The position numbers were made by a program, and so were the translations under genes. Below are positions 11,321 through 22,708 of a DNA stretch of 64,000 nt, in pieces. Below the pieces are notes generated by a model that was not told the DNA's origin, did no database searches, and worked only from the letters and a program-made list of their open reading frames with translations. This stretch comes from Paratrimastix pyriformis (lineage: Eukaryota; Preaxostyla; Paratrimastigidae), in the NCBI GenBank assembly GCA_027972325.1, contig JAPMOS010000006.1, positions 474,501-538,500 on the forward strand, read 5' to 3'. Positions within the stretch are counted from its first letter, which is position 1, and each line of letters begins with the position of its first letter.

Positions 11321-11566
11321 TTTGCTCTTGCTCCCCTTCCTCCTCCTCCTCCCCTCCGCCCCTCCTCCCTCCTCCCAACACCCTCGCCCACCACTGCCTC
11401 TGGACGGTGATCTCCCAATCCCACCTCTTTCCGAACCCGTGTCGCCTCGAACCTCTTCTCCTTGTTTCGATTCACTCTGAAAGCATGCCGATTCTTGAAA
11501 CATCCCCGCCCATTTTCCGGCAATCGTTTATTGCCCCCGGGCCATCCGATTTTTTTTCTTTTTGTA
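10472..11566. promoter_or_regulatory. Divergent intergenic, tetraspanin-like and Fic genes
   Basis: About 1.1 kb between two divergent start codons, so it should contain both promoters. A GGTTATAAGC stretch (about 10699-10708) could be a TATA-like element; this is weak. A second copy of CCCGTTAAATTA sits at 10594-10605. A long pyrimidine repeat tract occupies 11164-11374. I see no convincing gene. Confidence 0.4.
11164..11374 (+). repeat. (CTC)n and (CTGCTC)n pyrimidine tract
   Basis: Triplet CTC repeats run from about 11170 to 11274, then a CTGCTC hexamer array (about 11286-11330), then further CTC. It lies 200-400 bp upstream of the Fic start. Reading frames through it are low-complexity artefacts. 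Confidence 0.9.
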
Positions 11567-12740
11567 ATGGAAGCGGTTCTGCAAAAAGATCTCGATGCCG
11601 GTCCCATGACCTGCGCTTCTCTTCTCGACTCTGGGGTTGATGTTTCTTTTGTTGAAAGTGAGGAGTTCAAGAAACCTTTTGAAGATCTTTGTGGGCTACT
11701 CTTGTCCTTGAAAGGGTCTGCCCACCTTCTGTGTTTTCATAAAAAAAACCTCTTGTAGTGTTGAAATGTCCAACGAAATGCAGATGAGTTGCGTTGCCCG
11801 CTGGGTGAGTGCGAATTTCCAATTGGAGTCGAAGAAATCAGTTCGGACGACGCGTTGTCCATCCTTCGGGGCATGGGAACCTCACTATCACCAGAAGACA
11901 CCCTCCAAGTTGAGAGGTGTTTCGATGCCCTCAGAAAGTATCATCGGTTTGTTCTTGGCACTCTCCATCCTCATCGGGTGGTGCTCCGCAGAGCTGGCCC
12001 TGCGGTGCTCACTTTGAATGCCCTGGGGGAGCTCCACAAACAACTGTACCCATTGGGAACTCCGGTGCGCCAAGCCTGCATCGCAGCCGGGTCGTCGGAC
12101 ACCTTCCGCCAGTCAGGGGCGTTCGCGACCGATCCCCCCATCACCCTACTTGCATCATTCTATGATTCGCAGCGCTTTATCAGCCCTTTTTTCGCGCCTT
12201 GGGAGATTTCTTGCCTCTCGGGAGGAGCTGACCTCGCACTTCGAATGGGGATTGAAACGCTCCGTTGCCTTGTCCACCCTGCTGCTGTTCCACCTGAACG
12301 AGATCCACCCGTTCTGTGATGGCAACGGTCTGCGCCCGCCATTCGCTTTGCCTCATCGCCCACTGCTCCTCCAAGGACGCTTGGCGCGGCTGGTCTCCAA
12401 GCTGTTTCTCGACCACCATTGCCCGCTGCCCGTGGTGATCGACCCCCGCAAGCGAGGAGCGATGCTGCAGGCCCTCACCGAGGCGCGTTCCCCGACCCTG
12501 GTCTCACCTCCCCAGCCACCCAACTTGGGACCGCTGTGCCATCTCCTGATCGAGTGCGCCATCGAGACGCACTCGCCAGCGGTCGCCGCCACCAGGCCGT
12601 GCGCAGAACCTTCCCTCGCGACCGTCGTTGCGGAAACCGGGGATGAAGCCGCCCAAATCCCAGGCGGGCGCGAGGCGTGGTCGCATATGCACACGGGCGA
12701 GACGCGGAGGATGGGGGGGTGGCAGCTGATCCGGCTTTGA
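11567..12740 (+). CDS. Fic-domain protein (predicted AMPylase)
   Basis: A Fic/DOC-fold protein of about 317 aa. Best exon model: 11567-11690, 11784-12093, 12173-12327, 12376-12740 (954 nt, divisible by three). Splicing of 12328-12375 joins HPFCDGNG to R, giving the full Fic active-site motif HPFxDGNGR (His about residue 190). The preceding helix (LLLFHLNEI) and the LTLNALGELHKQLYP segment also fit the family. Fic enzymes usually transfer AMP to a protein hydroxyl. At the place of the inhibitory (S/T)xxxE(G/N) motif I read SILRGMGTSL (residues 67-76), with Arg where the inhibitory Glu normally sits. The first two introns are uncertain: a GTCTGC donor at 11716 competes with the chosen GTGGGC donor, and intron 2 could start at 12091, 12094 or slightly downstream. 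The 5' third is AT-rich, the 3' end GC-rich. Confidence 0.75.
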
Positions 12741-13192
12741 AGCCCATTTCCTTTTCCTGAGCCAGATTTTCCTTTTTTCGCATGGTGTCTCTTCCCCCTC
12801 ACCACCACCACCACCACCACCACCACCACCACCACCACCACCACCACCACCACCACCACCACCACCACCACCACCACCACCACAACCACAGCCACCACCA
12901 CAACCACCACCACCACCACCACCACCACTGTTTCAAATAGATTTAAGCCTCGGCCCCTGTCAAATTCGTGTCGCCAGCCAATTATCACAGATTACCGGAT
13001 GTCATGGATTTTGTATGTCGCTAAAAATGAAATTGCCCCTTGCTACTGTGCATCACATACTGGTCGTCCCTCCTTAAAAAAAAGAGCCCAAGACCGGAGA
13101 GGAATTGACGATCCGTTTGGACCCCTCCATTTCCTTTTCCCCGGTCAAAGTCGCATCCAAGGATTCGAGAAGAGGAGCAGCCTAAAGGGGGC
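12741..13192. other. Intergenic, Fic gene to giant gene
   Basis: 452 bp. It holds a (CAC)n microsatellite at 12800-12930, then AT-richer DNA up to the giant gene's ATG, which should contain its promoter. No clear promoter motif was found. Confidence 0.5.
12800..12930 (+). repeat. (CAC)n trinucleotide repeat
   Basis: About 130 bp of almost pure CAC triplets with a few CACAAC interruptions, just downstream of the Fic stop. It yields a poly-Val antisense reading frame that is not a gene. Confidence 0.95.
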
Positions 13193-13258
13193 ATGGTATC
13201 GACCAGGACCCTCTTTTTCTTTGCCCTTCTCTTTCCGTTTCTTCAAAGTGTATCTGGG
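13193..13258 (+). other. Signal peptide of the giant protein
   Basis: Residues 1-22 have an Arg at position 5, a strongly hydrophobic core (LFFFALLFPFL) and a likely cleavage after SVSG, before Gln-Phe-Asn. This marks the protein for the secretory pathway. Confidence 0.85.
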
Positions 13259-16200
13259 CAATTCAATGACCACTCTTTGAGGTATTTTTATGAATCGAAA
13301 ACCGAGGGTCTTCCCTACGGAAAATATGTTTGTTTCACCTCTCTCATCGCTGAGCGATCTCACGCTTCCATCAATTGCAGGGAAATGACGTCGTCCTCCG
13401 ATCAGTGGTGGATGTTCGGCTGCTCAATTACACCACTCCCACTTTCGAATTTCGCTTGCTTTCACCTAAGTCCGTGCTTCCCACCATTTTCCCGAGAATT
13501 CACCCCACTTTTTTCTCCTTCTATCTTTTTCTCCTTCTCTCCTAGATATTATTCTGGGGAGCCGCTGGCCCTCAACCCAGACTCTGAGCAAGCCACCGCT
13601 GAGATTCCTCGCCATTTTTTCGCCGAGTGTTCCCCAAGGTCGGAGAACTTTTTTTTCTTTCTGGACACTGATCATTCCTCCCTAGCGTCATGGCGTTGGA
13701 AGGCGGGTGCGCCGTCACGAAAGTATGGTATCCCGATGGGATGAACACCGAGTTGGGCGAGGGGACCATCAAGACGCTGCTCTCGTTTTTCGATTACCGG
13801 GTCCCCTCGGCCCGATCGAATGAGGAGGCGGTGCCGGCCAACTCCCCCGTGGTGTGGCGGGCGGTGGCCGTGAACCCCCAGGGTGAGGCCCCGACCCATT
13901 TCCGGGCCATCTGGGAGGAGGAACCAACCAACGGAGAGGCCAACACGGCCACTCGGCGGTCCCCGACCCTGTCCCTGGCCCGGGCCTCGACCCACCGGCG
14001 CGGCAACAACCTCTGCACCACCATCCACACCAGCCAGCGCCTGGTGCCCGCCCTGGCCGGCCCCGCCAACGGGCCAGCCGGGCGCCTGCTGATGCCGCGG
14101 GAGGCCCACCACCGCCAGATGGTGCGTCTGGCCCCCGACTCGGCCATCCAGCAGATGGTGGGCCTGCAGATGCCCCCCGAGGACGCCCTCCTCTCCCTGA
14201 CGGGCCTCCCCGCCGCTGCCGCCGCCGCCAACGGTCCGGCCGAGGACCCCGACGCGGTCTACGCACGCGAGCACCACCTGCTGATGGAGAGCACGGCCGA
14301 CCTGCCCCAGGGCTACGAGCTGATCACCCGCATCCACGGCAGCGCCACCCTGCGCCTCGTCGAGCGGCGCAGCGCCAACGAGGCGGGCGGGGCCAACGGG
14401 GAGTGGGCCATGTCGGTCGAGCAGAACATCGCCGCCCAGTCGGACCCCCAGGCCCACTGGGTCGAGCTGCCCGTCCCCCGCAGCAACGCCGCCGCCACCG
14501 ATGGCCGGGCACCCCGCCTGGCCACGGCCCTGCACCGGCTCGGGTTCCGCGGCGAGGGTCTGGCCATCAGCCCCCGGCCGCCCGTCACCCCGCGCAGCAA
14601 CGCCGACGTCGAGGACCAACGCGGCCCCCGCTTGCTCGGCCACGCGCCCTCCGCCAGCCTGGAGGACGTGGTCAAGGAGAGCCCCGCCGCCCTGGAGGCC
14701 TGGAACAACGTCGAGGAGTCCGTGCCGCCCCTCCCGCCCACACTCAACGCCACCCTGCCCCGGGGGCGATGCGGCCGAGCTCATCCCGGGTTCCCCCACC
14801 TCCCCGGTGTGCAGGTGCGCCGAGATCCACCGGCTGGCCAACGCTGTCGAGGGCACGACGCCCCTGGACACCAACCTGACCAACTGCTTCCACGACCTGG
14901 TCAAGGGCTTCCGCTCCGAGGATGCCGTCCGTCCCCCTGCCTGTCCCGCCTTGCTCCGTCCCGCCTCCGTCCCCCCCCCCCCCCCCCGCCTCTCCCTCAC
15001 TGGCCCCATCCGCTCCTCCGAGGATGCCCAGCGGGGCGCCCACCTGGCGTGCCGCCTGCTGAACGGGCTGGTGGCCATGCGGCCCCGGAGCACCGTCGAG
15101 ATGTCCCGGTTCGACCTGCTGGTGGGCGTCCTGGGCGGGCTGGCCTCGCCCACGGCCCAGCGCTGCGTGGCCGACCTGCTCGACCCCAACAATCCCCTCG
15201 CCTCGGCCCTCGAGGGCCCCACCTCTTCCAGGTCCGTCCCCGCCTGCTCTTCCTCCTGCCGCCCCCCCCCCCCCCCCCCAACACATGGACCCTGACTTGC
15301 TCTGCCCGATTGGGTGTGGGCAGATTGTGATGGCCATGCACGACCTGGTCAACGGCCGGCCCACCCTGGCCATGCTCAACGCCCTGGAGGGCCTCTACGA
15401 CCGGGCCGAGCAGTGGGAGGAGGCCGAACTCGAGCAGGAGCGGGCATGGGAGGCCCGCAGGCGCGACTACATTCGCGACGCCCCTTCGGTCCGCGCCCCC
15501 GCAGCCTCACTCCGGCCCACACATCCACTGCTCCCCGCCACCATCCACTGACCGCCCGCCATCCCCCGTCGTTGGCCTCCCTTCCGCGCCCCTCCAGCTG
15601 GCCGATGCGCTGCGCATGATGGGCGTCGGCTCGGCCCCGGGCGCCAACGGTGACCCAGCGGTCGTCGAGCCGAGCGAGGCCCTGATGACGGTCATCGACC
15701 AGACCTTCTACGACGGCCACCGCCAGGAGCGGCACACCACCCCCACGGGCGAGCCCACGACGGATCCGTCCCTGCTGGTCGACCCCGAGCGGGCCCCCCA
15801 GCAGCCCGACGCGGCCAACGCCTTCGGGATGTCCGACGACGAGGCGCCCCCGCCCCGGGCGCCCCGGCTGGACGAGGGCCGCGAGGTGGAGCCGGTCCCC
15901 AAGCACCGCGGCAACGGGCCGGCGCCCCACTGGCCCTACAAGGGCACCGAGGTCACGGTGGAGGACATCAAGCTGATGATGAACGCGCCCCCCGAGCCCT
16001 ACGCTAACGACGACAGGTCCGCATGCCAGTCACTCCCCCCCGCTCCCCCCGCCCTCCCGCCCTCCACAAGCCACGCCTGACGTCCTCCCTCTTTTGCCCC
16101 GTCCGACAGCGAGGTGGGCCAGCGGGCCCGCAACCAGCGCTCGCTGAAGCTGAGCGGGATCACGGGCCTGGCGGTGGGCAGCCACGTGCACGACCGCATG

Positions 16201-19200
16201 GAGAACCTCCGCCTGCGCCACCTGGCCCGGGTCCACGCGGCCCACCAGCGCAGCCTGCGGGTGGGCGCCAACGAGGCCCCCAAGGAGGACTTCTTCGCCT
16301 GGCCCAGCCCCCTGCCCGCCGCCATGAACGCCAACGGCCAGGACGGGCGCGACCCCCAGCTGCGCAACGGGGCCATCCCCGAGCTGGCCGAGATGGACGG
16401 CCAGACCCGTGCCGCCTACCAGCGGCTCGTCTCGCGGGCCCGGGCCTTCTGCGTGCTGGGCAATGTCGACCGGACCCTGTACAAGTGCACCCACGCCCTG
16501 GCCGTGCTGGGCAACGTGGGCCCGCTGCCCGACGACCTGGCCGAGCTGGTGCTGCCCCTCGCGCGCCACCCCGAGCCCCAGGTGCGCACCTCGGCCCTGT
16601 TCGCCCTCCGGCGGGCCGTCACATGGGCCCCGCGGCCCGTCGTGGCCACCCTGCTGGACAGCTTCCTCGACGTCCACGAGTACGAGGTCCGCTCTTGCCT
16701 GCCTCCTGCCAGCCAGCCAGCTCCTCCCTTTCCGCCCCCACATTCCGCCACACTGTTCTCACCTTCCCTTTCCCCCTGTCTTCCCCCCCCCCCCCCCCCC
16801 CCCCCCCGTTCCCCTGTCTGGCGCCGCACCGCAGCCGGTCCGTGTGGCGGCCATGGATGTGCTGCGACAGGCCACCTCCGACCTGGCCACCTCCAGCCAG
16901 CAGGCCCTCGAGCAGGCCGCCGAGCGGGGCGACCTTGCCGAGGGCGAGGTGCAGGCCCAGGCCCACCCGGCCCTGGCGGCCATCTACGACGCAGTCCGGG
17001 GCTACCTGAGCACCCGGGTGGCCGCCATGCGGCGCGTCCAGCGGGAGGGCATCCGGGTCCTGGCGGCCGACGAGCGGCTGGGGGCCCACTTCGACACGGG
17101 CATCGCCGCCAACGAGACCTCGCTGGTGGGGGCCTCGATGGACTTCCTGCGGCTGCTCACCCGCAGCTCGGCCCTGCAGCTGCACAACCGGCGGGCCCTC
17201 CGGGCGGCCCTGCACGACCTGGGGCTGGCCTCCTCGGTGGGCGGGGTCGCGGGCAACCTGCCCGAGGGCATCGCCAACCACCCCCGCGTCCGGGCGGCCG
17301 GCCTGACGGTGCCCGGCGACCAGGAGCGCTTCATGCTGGCCGACGCCGACCTGGCCGACCTGTCGGCCTTCATCGAGCAGTCCGTCGCGCCACTCTCCAC
17401 CATCCACCCCTCACTCCTGCCCCCTCCCCGCAACAGGCAGGAGCACTTCCACCGGGACACGGCCGCGGCCTCGGTGATGGCCCGACTGCAGTCGCTGATG
17501 GAGCGGCCCCTGGCCGAGGCCGACGGGACCGACCCCCAGGCCGACCAGGACCGGCGCCGCCTCTACGAGACCCTCCGCGGCATCGTCGAGAACCGGGCCC
17601 ACGAGAGCGCCGCCAACGGGGACCTCGAGGGCCGCACCCTTGTCGGGTTCGAGTTCTCCGGCGGTCCGCGCGCCTGCCCTTGCTTGCCCTGGCCGGCCGT
17701 GGGGTTGGGTGGCGGCGGGTGAGTGGCGCATGCTCACGCTCCTGCGACTGTGGGTGGGTTTGGGTGGGGCGCGGGGCTGGGGCAGGCACCAACAACGAGT
17801 ACGGCAAGTCGCTGGGCAGCAAGTCCATCGGCGCCGACGCCAACTTGCGCCTGAAGGACCAGGCCCGCTTCATGGCCGGCCTCTTCGGCGTCATGTTCGA
17901 CGGTCCGCCACCCCCCACCCCCCCCCCCCCCCCCCCCCCCCACCCCCCAGCCGACCGACGCCCGCCTCTCCTTTGCTTTGCCCTGACTGACCCTCTCCTT
18001 TTCCCTTGTTCCCCGCCCGCAGCGAACGCCGACAACGTGGCCGACGGGCACCTGTACGCCCTGATCGCCTCGTGGACGCTGTTCGACGGGCGCGGCCAGC
18101 TGTGCGGCGGGTTCGCCTTCAAGTCGCCCTTCGCCTCGCTCGAGTCGGTCGTGGGCAAGATCTTCGAGGCCCTGGCGCCCCTGCAGGCCCTGCTGGGCAA
18201 GACCGTGGGCACATTCATGGACAAGGCCGTCCCGCTGGTCGACCTGGTGGACGGCTACATCACCAAGGCCAAGGAGGCCGTCCCGCAGTTCTTCGACTTG
18301 TCCGTGGCGGCGCGGGAAGGGGCGACGCCGGGGTGAGTGGAGGGGGTCCTTGAAAAGCACCGGCTGATGCCATCTTTCTCTGTTCTCTTTTCCCTTCCGT
18401 CCGTTGGCGGGGCGCAGCCTGGAGAAGGCCGACCCGATCGACCCCATCACCAAGGGCGTGTCCGCGCTGGGCACCGCCTTCCAGAAGGTCGCCCCCTCTC
18501 CTGTCCTCCCGTCCGATCCTCATCACGCCCCTCCCACCCTCCCACCCCCATCGGCTCCCAGTTTGCGACGGGCACCCGGACCCAGCTGCTGCCCTACGTG
18601 TCCAAGGTGACCAACGCCGTGAACGCGGTCGTCAGCGGCTTCGAGGCGGTCGACCGGGGCCTCAAGCAGGCCGACCAGATCACCAGCATCCTCAGCGACG
18701 GGGAGCTCTTCTCGGGCTGGATCCGCGACCAGCTGGCCCCGCTCATGGACCGGGTCATGAACATGTCCACCGGGCTGCGGGCCGTCAAGAAGGTCATCGA
18801 CACGGTGTCCTCCGTCAGCCAGGCCCTGCAGGGCGCCGACCTGGACGGGGCCGAGGCCGTGCTGAGCCTGCTGCCCCTGAAGCGGGTCGACGCCTTCGTG
18901 GCCCAGGCCACCGAGGAGCCCTTCGGCTACGTGCAGGGCATGGTCGACCAGGTGCGCGACCAGGCCCACCGGATGGGGGCCGTGACCCAGGACAGCCTGC
19001 TGACCTTCGCCAACCAGATGTCCGTCCAGGCGGCCCTCCGCAAGGCCCTCCAGGCCAACCCGTACGCCGTCTGCCAGGCCAGCTACCAGCCGCTGCTGAT
19101 GTACGCCAACGACAGCGGCCAGGAGCTGCTGGGCGCCCTGACCGAGGCCCAGCACTTCGTGGCGGGCTTCGAGGGCCTGCTGGCCCAGCTCGACCCGGCC

Positions 19201-22200
19201 CTGGCCCGGGCCGACGACATCATGGCCCGGATGGAGACCTTCACGGGCCTCATGAACCGGGTGGGCCCCGTCATGGGCGTCCTGGGCGGGGCCGAGGGCA
19301 GCATCCAGGACCTCGACGGGTTCTTCGACCGGCTGCTGACCCAGGCCCTGGGCAGCGCGGGCAGCTTCCTGTCCAAGGCCATGGACGGGATGGTGCAGAA
19401 CATGACCCAGCGCTACCTGACCCCCTGGCTGGTCAACGTGACCCGCCTGCTGTGCAACCGGACCCGGCTGCCCGCCTCGGAGTTCGTCGGGCTGGTGCCA
19501 CTCTTCACGGGGGCCCTCGACCGGGCCATCGGCAACCTGGCCAACTGGCTCATCGACGAGGTCACCGCCGGCTTCACCGGCCTGGACAGCATCGGGCCCC
19601 TCTTCACCCGGATCATCTCCCGGGTCGGCGACAAGGTGCTCGCCGAGGTCCGCCTCCCAAACCTCCGCCACTCCGCCCCTCCGCACCCGTTCCGTCCTCA
19701 TTTCCTTCTTCCTCCTCTCGGTGGTCCATCGCAGGTCCAAACGACAGTGCTGGGCGAGGTGATGGCCGTGGTGCGGCCCAAGCTTCAAGCCTACGCCAAG
19801 GCCCAGATCAGCAAGGCCGCCCTGACCGCCAACAACGCCATATCGGCCACCCGCAACGAGATCTACGGGCTGACCAAGAACGCCATGCTGGCCAACACCT
19901 TCGAGGGCACCGTGCGCGACCTGGTCGACCCCAACCGTATCAGTGCCTTCTTCGACACCCTCATGGCCAACTTCACCGGCCTCAACAGCCTGGCCACCCT
20001 CTTCGACGACCTCTACAGCGGCCTGGTGGCCCCCGTCCAGGCCAAGCTCGCCGCCCTGCCCCAGGAGCTCAAGGTCCGCGGCCCGACCCTCGCTCACACT
20101 CATAACATGACACTCTCGCCCCCCCCCCCCCCCCCCCCCCCAGAAAAACATGACCCTGGCCGCCAAGGAGGCCCTGATGGATGCGGCGGGGGCTGTGCTG
20201 GCCAAGGTGGAGCCGGCCATCGGCAAGCTGGTTGCCAGCGCCGAGGCGACCATCACCCGGGCCACCCGCAGCTCCGAGCTGGGCGCCCTGGGGGCCGCCG
20301 CCCTGCGGGACCTGCTCAGCGTGCGCGACGTGGAGGCCTTCCTGGACAAGCTCCTCGACGCCGTCCTCGGCACTGGATCGGCCTCCTTCACCGACGTCTA
20401 CAACGGTCCGCCCCCAGCCTAGCCCCAGCTGCCGCCGCCATCCTGCTGGCGCTCCCCCCCCCCCCCCCCCCCCCCCCCCCGATCAAGCGGCATCCGTACC
20501 TGTCGTCATGGTCTTTCTCTCTCCGCTCCGGGGGGTGTCTCCCTTTTCCCTGTCGGTGGGCAGCCCTGCTGAACGAGTACACGGTGCGTGTCGAGCAGGG
20601 GGTCGTGCAGCGGGTCAAGACGGACCTGGTGGCCCTGGCCAAGCGGGCCCTGCTGGCCCAGTTCGGCAAGTGGACCGGCCAGATCTCGGCCTCGCTGGAG
20701 GGCCTGCTGGCCCAGGCCCAGGGCACCATCTCCGCCAAGACGGGCTCGCCCCAGATGGCGGCCCTCTTCGCCACCTCGGTGCGCCAGTTCGCCCAGCCGG
20801 CCGTGGTGAAGGACTTCCTGGCCCGGCTGCTGGACCGGGTCGACCTGGACCACTTCGACCTGGTGGCCCTCTACGAGGCCACCGCCACCGACTTCCTGTC
20901 CACGGCCTCGGCCCACCTGAGCGCCGTCTCGCAGCAGGTGCTGGCCAACATCACCGCCACGGCCCGGGCCTACATCATGGGCCAGCTCGAGCCCCGGCTG
21001 GCGGCCTTCGAGGCCCAGCTGACCGCCACCCTGGCCTCCTCCCAGGAGTGGCTCAACCGCACCACCGGGTCGGCCCTGCTGGCCCAGGCCCTCGAGGGGG
21101 CCATCCGCTCGGCCGTCGACGTGCGCCGGGTGCGCGGCTTCCTGGTGGGCGTGCTGGACGACTTCGTCCGGAACCCGGTGGACGTGGTGGGGACCTTCGT
21201 CACCCGGAGCCAGACCTTCCTGGCCCAGACCAAGGATGCCGTGGTGGGCTACCTGAAGGTCAACATGACCCAGATCGCCAAGCAGGCCATGCACGGGGGC
21301 ATCGAGCGGGTCATGTCGGCCGCCGACGGCAAGCTGGCCGCCCTGACCACCAAGGCCCGGGCCGAGCTGCTCAACCTGACCCGGAGCGACCTCATCGCCG
21401 ACAGCTTCGCCAACGCCGTCAACGGGCTCCTGCAGCCGGCGGCCATCGAGGCCCTGCTCGACCGGTTCGTGGACCAGTTCGACCCGGCGGCCCTCTTCCA
21501 GGCCGACGGGCTGGGCCAGGTGAGCAGCCTGCTGACCCAGCTGGGCGACGGGCTGGTCTCCCAGGGCAAGCTGGCCCTGAACCAGCTCAAGGTGCCCATC
21601 CTGCGCAACCTGACCGGCTACGCCCGCCAGCTGGCCGAGGCCCGGGTCGAGAAGCTGGCCCGGTATGCCGAGACCAAGGTCAACGCGACCATCCTGAAGA
21701 GCCGCGCCCTGGTGACCAAGCTGGTGGGCAGCCGGGCCAAGGGCATCCTGGACACGGTCGAGGAGGCCATCCGGGGCCAGGTCACCCCGGCCCTGATCCG
21801 GGACTTCCTCAACAACACCGTCGACCAGGCCGTGGGCTTCATCAACGAGCAGCTGGGCGTGGCGGCCCGCACCAACGGGCTCTTCGACACGCTCAGCGAC
21901 CTGATCGACACCCAGGTCAAGCCCCAGATCGCCGACCTGCTCAACTGCACCGTGCCCGAGATCCAGAAGGCCGTCATGGGCAAGGTCCTCGGGCTGGCCA
22001 AGGACGGCCTCAAGCAGCTGGCCGACCTGCTGGCCCCCATGGCCGACCAGGCCCTGCCCGGCCTGGTGACCCGGGCCATGACCGCCCTCGAGACGGTCAC
22101 CCGGGGGGCCATTCCCACCGAGGCCATCGAGACCCTGCTCCGGCAGGCCATCGGGGACCCCAAGGCCCGCGTCCGGGACCTCTTCGCCAGCATCGCCAAC

Positions 22201-22677
22201 GAGCTGGACGTGGAGAAGCCCATCCTGGACCAGGTCAAGAACGCCTTCGTGGCCCTGGCCAACTCGGTGGCCGACCAGCTCAGCAACATGACCGACGCCC
22301 TGCTGGCCAACGCCACGGCCACGGCCAAGGCCACCCTGTACCCGGTCGTCTCGTCGGTCTCCGCCCGGGCGGCGGGCACCCTCGAGAGCCTCATGCTCCG
22401 CAGCGCCCCCGCCGTCCGCAAGCTGGTGGGCGGCGACCCGGACAACCTGGTGGTGCCCCTGTACCAGGAGGCCGTCCGCACGATGGTCGTCCCCTCCGAG
22501 CTGAGCGAGCTGCTCCTCGGGGCCATCGACCAGCTCACCTTGTCCGTGCCCCCGCCCCCGTCACGTCCCCCGCATCCCACTGCCTCCCCCACCACCACCA
22601 CCACCACCACCACCACCACCACCACCACCACCATGTCCCTTTTTCACGCTCATGTCCTCCCTTCTCCTGACCTTCCT

Positions 22678-22708
<31 letters not shown>

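Noticed and set aside
10878-11480. Possible gene upstream of Fic
   Set aside because: Mostly a translation of CTC and CTGCTC repeats, with no domain or splice pattern.
12353-12988. Minus-strand frame with a long poly-Val stretch
   Set aside because: It is the (CAC)n repeat read antisense, plus the shadow of the Fic gene.
13308-13380. GTCTTC donor at 13308 for the giant gene's first intron
   Set aside because: It leads to an immediate stop in exon 2. GTTTGT at 13328 keeps the frame and the expected LLTP-like strand.
18300-18417. GTGAGT at about 18334 as a canonical donor
   Set aside because: Using it breaks the frame into the next exon. GTCCGT at 18300 joins QFFDF to LEKADP in frame.
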